A DNA stretch of 64,000 bases from Climacteris rufus (Eukaryota > Chordata > Aves > Passeriformes > Climacteridae): contig VZRZ01003209.1 in the NCBI GenBank assembly GCA_013398175.1, positions 514,842 to 578,841 of the forward strand, in the 5' to 3' direction. The number at the start of each line of letters is the position of its first letter. Positions within the stretch are counted from its first letter, which is position 1. Shown here piece by piece: positions 25,008 to 37,701 of the stretch. The notes under the pieces are model-generated. The model did not search any database. It saw nothing but the letters and a program-made list of their open reading frames with translations, and was not told where the DNA came from. The position numbers and the translations under genes are program-made.

Positions 25008-26120
25008 TTAGATGTATTGGCTTTGTGTGGCCAGGTTTTGGTAACTGGGGGCAAGGGAAGAGAGGCACAGTGACTGCTTCTGTGAGAAGCTGCTAGAAGC
25101 TTCTCCCATGCCCAAAAAAGCCAATGCCAGCTGGCTCCAAAATGGATCTGCTGCTGGCCAAGGCTGGGCCAATCAGAGAAGGTAGTAGCATATCTGTGGT
25201 AATATATTTCAGACGTAAAAAAAGGTTGTAACACAGATGTAATTGCACTCAGACAGGAGTGAGAACATATGAGAGGAAGAGCTGTGCAGACACCAAAGTC
25301 AGTGGAGCAGGAGGGGCAGGAGGTGCTCCAGGCACCAGAGCTGAGATTCCACTCAGCCCATGGTGCAGACCATGGTGAGGCAGCTGTGGCCCTACAGCCC
25401 ATGGAAGGCGATGGTGATGCAGAGATACACATGCAGCCCATGGAGGAGACCCACATGGGAGCAGGTGGATGCTTGAGAGGAGGCTGTGAACCTGTGGGAC
25501 GCCTGTGCTGGAACAGGCTCCTTGCAGGGACATGCAGACCCATGGAGAGAGGAGCCCATGCTAAAACAGGTTTTCTGGTAAGACTTGTGACCCTGTGGGG
25601 GACCCACACTGGAGCAGTCTGTGACTGAAAGATTGTATCCTGTGGTAAGGGACCCATGTTGTAATAGTTCATGGAGAACTATAGCTTGTGGGTAGGCCTC
25701 AAGCTGGATAAGTTCATGCAGGACTGTCTCCCATTGGAGGGAACCCAAACTAAAGTAGGCGAAGGACTCTCCCTAAGCAATGGCAGACAAAAGCTGGGAT
25801 GAACTCCCCATAAACCCCATTCCCAGTCTCCCTGTGCCACTGGGGGAAAAGATAGAGCCCAGGGGAAAGGAGGAGTAGGAGGAAGGTGTTTTTAAGATTT
25901 GTTTTAATTCTCATTATCCTGATCTGATTTTGATTGATAATAAATTCAGTTAATATCCCCAAGTCAAGTCTGTTTAGCCTGTCATGGTAATTGATGAGTG
26001 ATCTCTCCCTGTCTTCATTAGCCTTTCACTGTAAGTGCTTTCCTCCATCCATTTGCAGAGGTGAGTGATAGAAAGACCTTTGGTGGTTGCTTGGCATCCA
26101 GGCAGGATCAAACCACCACA
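25008..26120 (+). mobile_element. Solitary endogenous retrovirus LTR with 6-bp target duplication
   Basis: A 1.1-kb LTR on the + strand, flanked by TTTAGG at 25002-25007 and again at 26121-26126. It ends ACCACCACA. Recognisable landmarks are CTTTGTGTGGCCAGG at the left, CAGAAGCTTCTCCC-type and CCAATGCCAGCTGGCTCC text near 25090-25135, several imperfect copies of CCCATGGA/ACCCACACTGGAGCAG units between 25340 and 25740, AATAAA at 25939-25944 and AGTGATCTCTCCCTGTC near 26000. I recognise this as a widespread bird LTR family. No gag, pol or env sequence adjoins it, so it is a solo LTR left by recombination. Six-base duplications are typical of class II (beta-like) retroviruses, but the class is inferred. 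The 246-codon frame at 24932-25672 (-) and the 119-codon frame (+) are LTR shadows. Confidence 0.9.
25340..25740 (+). repeat. Internal imperfect repeats of the LTR
   Basis: Within the U3/R part of the LTR, units built around GCAGCCCATGGA or GACCCACACTGGAGCAG recur at roughly 40-60 bp spacing. They are part of the LTR family structure and not an independent minisatellite. Confidence 0.6.
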
Positions 26121-26126
26121 TTTAGG

Positions 26127-27176
26127 CCATTTTATGATTTCTTGTTTCTGGGCAAAGAAAACGTCTTGGTAAAATAAAGCTGCAGTGCTCTGGTTTTTTG
26201 GTTGTGCTGGGTTCTTTTTTTGCTGTTGTGTTGTGGGGTTTTTTTTCTGTTTTGTTTTGATATTTTAGTGGGAGGTTTGTGAGAGTTAATCTTTCAACTT
26301 TCGTTGGTTTAGTATACAAGTGTCAGCAATGCTGCATGAATGAATATACTTAATAAAATCCAAGACTGAAACTTTGAACTCTTCCAGTTCCATTATCTGA
26401 ACTGTATGCATATATTAAAGTTGTAATACCTGTGTATTTGTTTTTCATTTGATATATTAGCTTATTTGGGGTTTTAGGTGCATGAGACAACAGTAAGATT
26501 AATAGGGTTCCTTCATGCAAAGCTGCAAAAATAATAGTAAAAAATTAGAGATTCTAGGTAGAAATTGGAGAAATACACAATTATACTGTGTAAAGAGCTT
26601 TCAATTTGTTACTTAATCTGTGTAATAGAGTAACCTGTCACTTTTTCTACATAGTATAGTGCTCTTTGCTAAAGATGAAGGGGAAGGTTGAGGTTACAGA
26701 ATATTGCTCTAGTTATTATTTATGTGGTTGTTGGAAGTGAGACTTCTAGTACAAGGATGAAGTTGATTCGAATGTTCATAGATTTGTCTCTGATTTTGTT
26801 CTTTTCTGGTACAAGTTGGATGACTATGGATACTGGAGATGGAGCATATTGATGAACAGTACTGTAAGTTCATATGCTTTGCAAATGTTGAAAAATATTA
26901 TTAGATATCTCTTTGCTAATTCTTGTGTTCTTTTACCACAGCTCCTTTCATTTACAACCTGTATTTATTAAGGTAGATTTAAATATTATTTTTGTATACC
27001 CAGTATGTAACCAGTTACTTTCCCATGTCACCACTACAAAACCATAAGCATTTACAGACAGAAATGGTTCATGTACCAATATTATTCAATTATGCAATTC
27101 TTTAATGCCTATTGCCATTATTCTCTAATAAATGCATTATCTGCATGTGAAATGCAGGACTTTTTTTTTTTTTTTT
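26127..27176. other. Anonymous AT-rich sequence ending in poly-T
   Basis: No gene. A T/G-rich low-complexity stretch lies at 26192-26265 and poly-T starts at 27161, running into the gap. Confidence 0.6.
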
Positions 27177-27218
27177 NNNNNNNNNNNNNNNNNNNNNNNN
27201 NNNNNNNNNNNNNNNNNN
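27177..27218. other. Assembly gap (42 N) inside poly-T
   Basis: T16 lies to the left and T9 to the right, so the undetermined bases probably belong to one long poly-T tract that failed to resolve. A translated frame running across it (27071-27352) has no meaning. Confidence 0.97.
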
Positions 27219-28060
27219 TTTTTTTTTGTTTCAGTGTAAAAAGCAGTTCAAATTTTAAATTAAAATTACTTGTTGTGTTTTCCTCTGTTCTTGGCTGGGA
27301 TGGAAGAACTTCCCTATTGAAGTTTTTGTTGCTCTATTACTTAAGAAAATGAGCAGAAATATAAAAGTCTGTGTGTAGATTTTGAAGGCATGATTGTGAT
27401 GATCAAAAACCTTGTGGGGAAACAATTCTAAATGAACTTGAAATTCAAGTTCTCAGAAGAGAAAAGAGCCCTGAAAGCTCAGTATCACTCTGAACAAAGC
27501 AATTAATTACCAGACTGTTGAAATATCAGCTTTATTTTAATAGAAATTGTGGACACAACTCATTATCAGGAAGTGCTAGTTGAAATAAGTAGATACATTT
27601 TATTTTAAGGCTGTCAAAATTATAGTAGATATCGGTGTGAGTCATTAGTTTAATGGCTGAAATGTCTGCATCAAATACGTGAATAGTAATGACTTCCCTT
27701 TGCCATGCATATGACCAGTTGGAGCTGTGTCAGGATAAAAATGATTTCTTGCAGATACCAACCTGGAGATCTTGCAAAAGTGTTCCCAGAAGTGTTGTGT
27801 GTTGGTCAGATCAGTCACTTGGTCTTTCAATTCACCACACTTCTGAGCAGCTGTTACTCAGTGAAAAGCACTCACAAGGCTCCCCGCATCCATTCCTTTA
27901 CATGCACGTCGTAGGTGGCAGGCTTCTGCACGAAGTGTGCCTGATCAGCAATTGTGTTACTGTGATATATGATAATGGGTTATCAATGAAATGGAAGTAA
28001 AGTGGGTCAATAATCTATAAAAGGCAAACTAACTGCAATCACTGTAAGAATTGGATAATC

Positions 28061-28065
<5 letters not shown>

Positions 28066-28100
<35 letters not shown>
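28066..28100. repeat. Poly-A tract (35 bp)
   Basis: Uninterrupted A run. No recognisable retrocopy precedes it, so it cannot be called a retroposed tail. Confidence 0.97.
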
Positions 28101-28103
<3 letters not shown>

Positions 28104-29447
28104 AAGTACTTGCTTTATGAAGAGCCTCAGTAACTGCTCTCTGTGGAATTTTTATTGTCTGTTTGAGAAATATTAAATATTGAATGGAGCAAGTTATGCA
28201 TCTATAAGATACATAAATGCAAAGAGTATTTAAGTGAAGCTAAACAGTGTAGATTGCAACATGAATACAAATTGGCAGGAGAGGATAAATACCGCATTTA
28301 GCTCAGAATTGTGTTTCACTGTTTGTGCAAGGATAGGATAACACCAGTGGACTTTGGAATTGATGACAGTTTTCAGAGCCAGAGGAGAGGCCTGCAATCC
28401 CTGCTAAATACTAAGCTGCCACTTTTTCTGTTCCTGTTATCCCTCATACACCAGTATACACACCTCCTCAGACACACACTGTGAGAATGACTAGCCCTAA
28501 GAACATCACCTTCAGCTGTTTGAGTGCCCCGTACCAACAAAAAACACTCATAAACCAGAACTGTATGTGTCCCCGTCCTGTTCTTACTCACTGGCTAAAC
28601 ATGTTCAAACTCACACACAAAAGTTCCTCTGGTAGCTCCCCTGTGACCTGCATTCACGCTCACATCCAGTTGCAGATTTACGATCTCTCCTGCCTTCACT
28701 TCCTCGCTGCCTCGCTAAATTTGAATTTTGCAAGCATCTTGCTTGCTCGAGCACACAGAGAATAGACAACACACTCTTGAAGGAAGTGAGTTTGGTGTGG
28801 GTTAAAAATAAGATAGGATGGATTGCCATGTTCAGGCAGCAGACTTGCACCTGCCTGCATTCAACCAACTGCTTTCATGCCTGCTTCTGTCCTCTGTGCT
28901 ATGCATGATACTTCTGAATCACCTTAATCCCTCCCTTTTTCATCCTTGTCTTCTCACAGGTAAACAATCTCCCCCAATTTACTTTTACCCTTTAGGGACA
29001 CTGTTATTACAGACGTTCTCCATTTTCGTATTTCTGCTGTTACCTAAAGTAGTGTCAGACTCATTGTAGTTTCAAGATGTTTGCCAAAGTTCTGTTGGCT
29101 TTACAGGCTCCCAGATAGGTTTCAGTGCTCCCCATTCAGTTATCCATGCAATGTATCTGTTTTTCCCATAACCCCCCTTTGAACCATTTAGTGAAACCCA
29201 GCCCTTCCTCACAGTACCAGGTGTGTGTAATTCTTATTAATTTCTTACTAAAGGCCTGTGTTGTGTCTAGAAGATTCTCACCTGATGTTCAGGAGTTTCT
29301 CTTGCCCTCCTCAGTAAGCTTAACCTTATTTCAGAGCCCAGTTACTTGCCAATGTGCCTCAATATTGTATTTGTTCTCTTTTGTTCCTGATCCTGAATTT
29401 AACCTAATTTTCAGTCCAGCTTGCTGTAATTTTAGCTTTGCATGGGG

Positions 29448-29488
29448 AAAAAAAAAAAAAAAAAAACAACAAAAAAACAAACAACAAG
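29448..29488. repeat. A-rich tract with CAA units
   Basis: A19 followed by CAAC and AAAAAAAC units. It is one of the few low-complexity tracts with A/C on the + strand. Confidence 0.9.
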
Positions 29489-31239
29489 TCTGGCTTCACT
29501 TACCTATTTGATTTTGATAAATTCAAGTGAAGTTATTACAAAATAGGTACCTGCTAGGAAGATTATAGTACATTTTAAGTAAACAAAGGAAAAAATAGAC
29601 AATCTAGAAAGTTGTGACACATCATTCCTGCCCTTTCTTTATTCAATATCAGATAAAATTGAGAATTTCTGAAGAAATACTTGAGAGTGGCCTCTGCAGA
29701 TTTTACATCAGTCAGCAACTGGCAGAAATTGTAACACTGTTAGGAAGGACTTGAGCTCCTTAACTTTGCCACACAATAAAGCCACCAATGTAATCCAGGC
29801 ATAATGGCTCTTTATATGCCATAACCCAGACCATTCTTCAGGAGTACCTTGCCTTTCTGGAATATTATGATTTGCATTGTCATACAGGTAGAAAACATTG
29901 AAACATTAAATGAGAGTATCTCATTCTTTCTCATAAACCACAGCTAATCCTCTCAAGTAATGATTGTCTCCTGCCGCTTGTCTAGGCTGTATTTGATTTG
30001 ATGCTTTTAAATAAATACCATCTTTCTCCAGTGTTCCTGGTACTGTTTTATGCTTTACTGTTTTTCTTGTCTTTATATTTTAATCAATCTGTGATGTAAT
30101 TTACCACTAAATGAAAAAGAAGTATATTGTAGTTGAAGAATATGAATGGAAAAACAATATGTTATTACTTTACTACTGTGTTTACTACACTGTAGTTGGT
30201 AGAAAATCAATAAGTTACTGAGTTCAGAAGGCAACCAGTTAACCATGATGTGTGACTTCTTGAATGGTGTGTGACTGTTCAGGCAGTGACTTCTCCTTTA
30301 ACAATTCAAGACTTTTTATAAAGTTCAATATTGGAGCTATGAACCCAGAAACATTAATGCAGAATTTAACAGTGGGATTCTCATTAGACCTGAAGATAAT
30401 AATTTCTCTAGCTCAGTATTAGCTGTCCTCAGCAATGATATACTAACCAGGATCCCCCTAAGAGGAAACACAATTTCAGTCTTCCACATTCATGGTGTTT
30501 ATCACTTAAAAAAAAAAAAATTAGTAATATTGATAATTCACAATGGTGACAAGGAAATTGAAATGTTAAATTCTGCCAATGTAAAAATTAACCTTATTTA
30601 TTTTTAATCTCAATGCCTGATTTGAAGAGCTATGTATTATGTTAGCAAAACTTGAAGAAAGTTGACTGTTGAGTACCTGAGTAGGTACAAGTGTAAAAAG
30701 ATTAAACATAAAAATCTAAGGGTTGGAAGATTCTTTCACAATTCTTCTACTTTGATCCTTGAAAGTGCAACAGTGGTATTGGTGTCTGACTGAAGTGCTC
30801 ACAGCCCTTTTGGACGGGACAGTGAAAAAGCTGTGTGGGTGCCTCACCCGTGCACTCAAAATACTACCCACAAAAGAGAATGCACCACACATATGCACTA
30901 CCTTAATTGCAGTTGTAATAAAATCTACCTATGAAACCCAGTTATTATTAGTTTATTTGCAATAATAATACTTGCAGCCCAAAAAAATGCAGAAAAGCCT
31001 TACTAATACTACCTTTAAAACAATTACACAAGAATTTACTAACACTTGTCCCTGTTTGTCAACGTTATGTCTTCCTACATCACTGGGCTTCCTGTAGCAG
31101 AATGGCAGTGAGGTGCTGCAGCACATCTGCAGGAACTGGGAAACGTTTGATGCTGGTGGTGACTGACTTATTCCTTAGTCAGAGAGTCTGTGTGGGGTTA
31201 TTTTATAATGGAGGGATCATATTTGAATCTCCTGAAAGG

Positions 31240-31640
31240 TTTCTGAATGATCCCCTTGTTGCTCGGGACACGAAAGAAAGATGCAGACACGTTGAAAGCA
31301 GAGAACCAAGACCGCGGGCCAAAAGGCTGGGCAGCACTGCCCTGCCTAGACCCCGCACTTTATTTTATATATCCTCTAAAAACCACAGTGGATTGGAGGG
31401 ACAAAATAGCCACCTCTCCATCACACTGGTCAAAGGAAATATCCATCAAATTTCTCTGCGCAGGAGAAAGGAATGCAAACAATAGGATACAGTTACAAAA
31501 ACATGGCTATGTTTACAGAGAGTGTGTGATAAACTGTTACAGAAGAATGAAAATACCTAATAACTGCAAAACTCAGGGCAACAATCCCTTTAGAAAATTT
31601 CTAGGGCTAAGCATTTGTGTGAATAGAAGAGCATTAAAAG
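31240..31640 (-). mobile_element. Probable LTR fragment (minus strand)
   Basis: On the minus strand, TCCTATTGTTTGCATTCC (about 31485-31468), CTGCGCAGAGAAATTTGATG, then GAGAGGTGGCTATTTTGTCC, TATATAAAATAAAG (near 31360) and CGCGGTCTTGG near 31310 follow the order seen in the U3, TATA and leader parts of bird LTRs I remember. The block is CpG-richer than its flanks. Edges are not defined. The overlapping frames of 127 and 161 codons on the + strand run through it and are not protein genes. Confidence 0.5.
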
Positions 31641-31644
31641 ACAT

Positions 31645-34475
31645 CTGGAGGTACTGTGAGATGATCATGCCAGTGGCACTCAGGATTTGTGTATATATTC
31701 CCCAGTCTTTAAAAGCTTATGCTATTATTTAGCACTTGTTTCAGTCCTACTTGCTGACAGAGAGAGAATTTGTTGTTTGAAGCTAATTGTTTGGAGCTGG
31801 CCTTACAAAACCAAGATTTTGTATGTAAAGGTTAGTTCTTATTTATGGCTTTATACAAACTTCATATATTTTACTAGAAGAGTGAAAGAAATTCTCAGAT
31901 CATTGCATAATGTCTTAATTGGGAGTTTGAAAAGAGTTTTCATAATTATGGAATTTCTATTATGGACTTTTCACTGGAACCCGCTCTTTCTGTGACTCTT
32001 ACGCAGTTTTAGGAAGACTAAACACTGGAGTTATAAGAAATCTGAAAGAGTGATTCAAAGAAAAAAAATGGCTTTCTCTGCATCCCCTAGCCCATGTTTA
32101 TTGTTCAGAGTAAAATTCTTCTCTTTAGACCTATGGGTGGTAGTCTTCTGAAAATTGGAAAATAGGACATGGAGAGGTGTTCATACTTTTGTTCTTAAAA
32201 TAAGCTTCTTTGGGTCATGGGTACTGCAAGGGTCATCACACCTGATGATTTTAATTGTAACATTTGCTGTAGATTTATCATTTTTTCTAAAACTCAGGCT
32301 TCTGAAATAAAGGAACAAATGTATCTTGGGTTTCATTAAAAAAAAAAAAAGCATTCTTCTGATGTCTGTAGTTGAGGAGAAAAGTTTGAAAATATGTTCT
32401 GTGCTGCAGAATTACAAAGAAAATCTGAGAATAAAACCTTTACTTTTCCCCTTTCTTAAAAATATGGTCTCTTAGTAATCAGGCTATATTGCATTCCTGG
32501 TTTGGAATTTCCATACTGTGTATCTGTGGAAACTGAAACTAATTCTATCCTTTTTATATAATTAGTGGTTCAAAACCCTTCATCCTTGGAAATTATTAAC
32601 TTTCTGTATTTTTTTTTTTAATTTTAGGTCTGCAAGTACAAAATATTAGAAACAAACCTGCCTTTCAAAATATCCTTAAGTATTTTTTTTTTTTTTAGCT
32701 TTGGCTACTTCTGTTAATATATTTATTTTTATAAGTACTTCTATGTCAGCTTTAAATGTTTGTTTTAATACTGAGGAAGATCAGGTGAATTTACCTTGCA
32801 ATTCCTGCATTGGTATCATTGTCCACGTAGTTGGATTGTGCCGTGGTGTTGTAGGATACAATTAAAAGTTCACAATTCTATGGACAAGACTTTTATCAAA
32901 ACTTAATTGCTACTGCATGTATTTTTGACAAGGTCCAAATCTGAGAGAATCTTGGACTATACCTGCTGGCACCTTTTCTTTAAGATAAATGCACTGAAAA
33001 TACTGAAAGACTTCTAGGTGAGGTTGTTTAATGAAAAACTAACCAGAGCAAGGTGTATTTTTTTTCCAAAGGAGTTAAAATTCAACTTTTTGACAGCGGA
33101 AACAACAGAAACTGGAATCAATGTTTCCCTGCTCATTCTGCTCTTGTAGAGCAGTTTAGTTTTGGGTTTTCTTTTTTCCTTGGCCTTGCTTTCCAAGTGT
33201 TTTCCAGTTCTTCACATATACACCTCTAGATCCTTAGGAGAATAACTTTGTCTGCCTCCTCTGAAAACTTGGCAGTATATGTGCTCCTTACATCTTCTCA
33301 GGAATCTCCCAGTATGTACTCCGTCTGCAAGTTCCTTCTGTGCTGTTGCTGTTCCTGCCCATCTTATCTTATCTTGCACTCCAGAAAGCTTTCTCCAGCT
33401 AAGCATCCTCACTTTCTCTCAAGGCCACCTCTCCACCCATCCAGCACATCCCTCATGACACAGCACACACGCACAGCAATTCTTGTGTTCATGAATCCTT
33501 TAAACAAAATTGAGTGTGCATTAGAATATGAACAACCAGAGAAAAAGATACTATCCTTCAGAACATGTAAAATAGACAACAGACAAGTCCAAAGACTTGT
33601 TCATTCTCACTCCCAGAAGTTGAAGGTAACATTGTTAAAGTTTAGTGTGATTTGGCATAGCTTTCCCTTTCTGGCAAATCTATCGTGTAGGAAGTGTGGA
33701 GTTACATGATGTGCTAATATCCTTTTGGATGAGTTGAAATGCTGAGGGAAACATCAGACAATACTGTTACAGGAGAAATTCTTTAGGTCAACATTTTTAT
33801 AAGTGTTTATAAGACATACCACCTTGCTTCAATTTTTTTCTTTTTTTTCTCCTGAATTTAGGGTGGTAAATGCCTTGGCTTCACAGGACACTGTACATAT
33901 TTTGTTCAACAAAAATATCTTTACTGTTATAAGTATACCCCACATTTATATATATGTATGTTAAGAGCACGTGGAAACAGGTTATGCCTGCTGGAAGGCA
34001 TTGACAAGCGTCTAGCAGCTGTCTGAAAATACATGTACAAATTATCTTGTGATGTTTTGTGGACTGCTGTTACTTACTGCACAGTGTCTGTATCATAACT
34101 TGCTAAAACCATGCTACACAGAATATAAATACTCAAGGTAGAGCAACACAATTTTTAAACAATACTTACCTTATAAAAAAACTACATCCTTTGAAAATAA
34201 GGTTACAATTTTAGGCCATGATGGGAGTTCCGTCCTTTCCTTCAGAAGAGAACGTGGTAACTGGAAAGATTTTCTGAAGTCTTTCTGAATTAAAGTTTCT
34301 TACTTGTTTCTGATTTTCCATATATTCCACCTGCATATTGAAAGAGGGAAAGCAGATTTACAAGCTGTTAGGCTCTCAACCAGAGATGCATGAAGATAAT
34401 GTGCATCTTGTCCGCGTATATATGCATATATGATCACAAATATATGTGGTCCACAAGACAACTCCTGCTGTCCCA
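31645..34475. other. Anonymous AT-rich sequence
   Basis: No gene supported. It has homopolymers (A12 near 32338, T12 near 32685) and a pyrimidine-rich stretch at about 33290-33430 carrying a 153-codon + strand frame with no recognisable domain and random-looking composition. Confidence 0.55.
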
Positions 34476-34479
34476 TTAG

Positions 34480-35325
34480 TAAGGCTTTGGGCCTTTGCTA
34501 ACTAGCTGGGGTGGGAGGCAGTGTTGGAAAAGGCAGTGAGGATAGAGTTGTGCAGTGCGTCTCCAGCTGCCTAGCGCTTTCTTTGCCAGTTGCAACACTG
34601 CCATTGAGCATCAGTACAGCTGGGCCACACGGGATCAACCTACGTGTTATCTATGGGCATTGCTCCAAGCAAAGCTCGTTATTGTGGTGCTTGACGAATA
34701 GTTCTGGTGCAGGCGGCTCCAACCGCAAGCTGCAGAGCGAGCTCTGGCTGGGAACATGAGACAAGAGGCCGTGAAGTGCCAACCCTTAGGTTAACAAAGG
34801 GCACAAAGACCGTTCCCGCCAGCCAGATGACGGGACACTGAGAGACATAAGAGGAGCCAAGGATTCAGCTGGAAGACCCCAGACTTTGGCACACTTAGAC
34901 TGTGAGGATATAAAAACCCAGGGGTTTCTTTGTCAGGGGTCCCGCCTTGGACGCACCAGCTCAAATGGTTTCTGTGTTAGTGCACTGTAAATAAATAGCT
35001 TTATGGAACAAGGTGTCTAAGATTCTGCTAAGGGAAACCTAAGGTCAAACTGGTCAGGAAACCTGTCCTGGCAGTGTGAGACAGGTGGGTAGGGAGTCAA
35101 AAGGGGCACCCATCTCTCACTGGAGCCGTTTGCTAAGAAGGGGCTTTGGTGCCACCAGTGACAGTTTCTGGTTGTGACAGTGTGACTCCCAGAGTGCCTT
35201 CTGAATGGTCAGACTGGGAAGCTTCCTTGCCACTGCTCGTATACTGTAAGTGCTACTATCCATACGAGCTCTCTGACTTTGCTACTGCCTTTGCAATATT
35301 AGCAAAGCAAAAACGAGATGTTTGT
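34480..35325 (+). mobile_element. Probable LTR (plus strand)
   Basis: A GC-richer block of about 0.85 kb with promoter-like order on the + strand: GAGGATATAAAAACCC (TATA box, 34905-34920), a leader beginning near GGGTTTCTTTGTCAGGGGTC, and a polyadenylation signal AATAAA at 34990-34995, about 80 bp downstream, which fits a short R region. Further along, CAGTGTGAGACAGGTGGGT and CATCTCTCACTGGAGCC suggest U5 or leader. It resembles retroviral LTRs from birds, but I cannot name the family or fix its ends. Confidence 0.6.
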
Positions 35326-36934
35326 TGAAACAGACTGACCTAGCCAGCTGTGACAAAGACACAAAATACCACACTCAAACTGGTGACTCTCATGATTAGC
35401 ACTGAAGCCAAGCTTTCTTGTTAAGAGATATCCTATCCTCATGCTCACATCCTGGGTGCTTCTTATAATTAACATGTCTGGTAAGGTCAGACATCCAAGA
35501 TAGGAACAGGTATACTTCGCTTGTAGTTCTTAATGTAAGTTACCACAAGAAAGCAAAGTGCCTAAACTGAGATGAAATTAGTTTTCATCGACATAGATAG
35601 ATGGTTTCCTTTGTTTTAAGTTCTTGAGAAGTTAAGTACATAAACGTTCAGATGCAGTTTCTTAATGCTTAGCTCAGCTCCAACTCTCAAAAACTGACCG
35701 AAAATTCTTGTGAAATGTGGTTGTATTAAATAAGCTTTCAAGTTCTGCTGCTGCATATAGTTTGTAATGTTTAGAAATATTTGCAAAAATGCATGCAGAG
35801 AAGATTAAAACTTGGAAATTCATTCAAACACGTGATTGCATAAGAAAAATGAGTGTGTAATTGAAGATATAATTTGTGCCAAATTCTATTATGCATTACC
35901 ATTTTCCGTTTCTACCTTCTAGATGGCTAGCTGACTGTAATAAATTAAGTATGTAGGTGCACATATAAATGAGGGCCTAAATGTTAAGCTATATAGAGCT
36001 GATTAAGACCTTAGATCCTGTCAGAATGTGGATTTTCCTAAGTTTCAGAGACCTGGAACTAAATTCCCTTGCTAGGTAAAGTACTTATCATGTAAGTAAT
36101 TATTTTTTATCCATTCACATACGAACAGTAACTGGAAAATTAACTGTGTCTTACTACCATGGAAATTCCACCCTACAGGATGATCCTAATCAAGTTACAT
36201 AAAAATTGCTCACAAATATTATCAGGAGGGGAACTGAACCAGCACAGTAGTGTGGCTCAAAAGGAGTAGAAGCAATTGAATTAATGTCAGCTTTGTTACA
36301 TTGTGAACAGTAAGATGTTGCAGAATAGAAAATTAAAACCTTTGTGTCCTTAAATTCTGAGATGAGTTAATGTCTTCTACTTTGTCCAATTTTCAATCTT
36401 TATTTCCAGTGTAAAATCCACTTTAGGAAAGTAAAGGTATTCCAGTACTGCTAAAACCTGATATTTTACACTGCTCTAACAGGAAAATGTACAGAAGCAT
36501 GAAATATAAACCACACTCTGATCTTCTGACTGTTGATGTGTGGTATATACATATTACAGCTGTCCACCCCTGGGGAACTCCAGCCAGGATTCAGTGATGG
36601 AAAATTATAAATATTTAAATTTATACCATTCATTCTTTACCATCACAACTTTTCATTTACTCAATATAAATAATGTAATGTTTAGTTTAGATGAATGCTA
36701 AAATCTTGTAGGATCATGGCTTTATTTAAAACACTGTACAGCTATTATACAGCCCCATGTTTTGGCAACAGATGAGTTTGCACAATATGCTTCAGTTTTT
36801 AAGAGGGAGTTAAATTTATAAAAATGTCATTTAAATGTGCAAAGACTCTCAAAAACACTTCATATATTTTCCAAAAATGTACAGTACCTTGCTGTTTTCA
36901 GGTTCTAAAAAATTCTGAGGGCTTAGTTATTTTG

Positions 36935-37018
36935 TAGTGGTTTTGTTTTTGTTTTTGTTTTTTTTTTTGTTTGTTTGTTTGGGGGCTTTTGGGGGAGGTG
37001 CTTGTTTGGTTTTGGTTT
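36935..37018. repeat. T/G-rich low-complexity tract
   Basis: TTTTG and TTTG units with T10, then G-rich GGGGG and TTTGG units, T and G on the + strand. Confidence 0.93.
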
Positions 37019-37653
37019 TCAATTAGAAAGAGGGGTAGGGATTCAACTGTAAGGAGACAGTCTACTTTTGGGCAAGACATGGACAAAAGTTCCCAAAATA
37101 GTAATATGAATTTATGTTATAATATTTTATTGTAAAAATCCTTCAGATATTTCTATTTCTGTGACATTAGGTTAGCATCTTAAGATTGGACTATGGCAGA
37201 AGAACATAAAGTTTTACATTTATGTGCAGTGTGATGCTTCTGCCTATTGGTTTGACATGAAAGAGTCTTTTGGAATAATGAGCTGTTGCAACATAAGTAT
37301 AGAATTCTCAGCATTCTTTCATGGGATTTTTTAAAATTTCCATGTTTTTCTGTAGATAAATTTCTGCTTCTCTGTTTTCAGTCTTGCTTAACTGTAATGT
37401 TTAAGACAGGAGAAGATGGATATTTTGTTGAGTAGTTGGATACCAAAGACAACGCAGGCTAGATCATGGCTGCACTTGGCCAGTTTTTCCTGTGAGGCTC
37501 AGGTGGTTTCCACTGTAGTAGCTCCTATAAAATACAGCTCAAATCAAGGGTTATTTTCCCCTAAAGTTAAATCTCCTTGAGTTGCACACTTGATTTCCTC
37601 ACCAAGTGCATTAAGGTCCTCTGCAATCTCATGAATGTGTTTGCCAGAGGGGA

Positions 37654-37701
37654 AGCAACCCAGCTGGTTAGCAACCCAGTTGGTTAACAACCCAGTCAGT
37701 G
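37654..37701. repeat. 16-bp tandem repeat, three copies
   Basis: AGCAACCCAGCTGGTT, AGCAACCCAGTTGGTT and a diverged third copy beginning AACAACCCAGTCAG lie head to tail. Confidence 0.9.

Larger units (their letters stand above)
27219..31235. other. Anonymous sequence
   Basis: No gene supported. It contains an A35 homopolymer at 28066-28100, an A-rich run with CAA units at 29448-29488 and a GC-richer patch at 28370-28770 with overlapping frames of 72-94 codons and no domains. A 128-codon frame at 29125-29511 ends in the A-rich run and is not convincing. Confidence 0.55.

Noticed and set aside
24932..25672. 246-codon open frame on the minus strand
   Set aside because: It runs antisense through an LTR whose ends and target duplication are defined. 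Composition follows the LTR repeats and no domain is visible.
28066..28100. Poly-A tract as the tail of a processed pseudogene
   Set aside because: The upstream sequence has no coding-like open frame, polyadenylation signal at the right distance or target duplication that I could find.
31102..31732. Overlapping + strand frames of 127 and 161 codons
   Set aside because: They cross a probable minus-strand LTR with TATA-like and CpG-rich parts. No domain or splice support.
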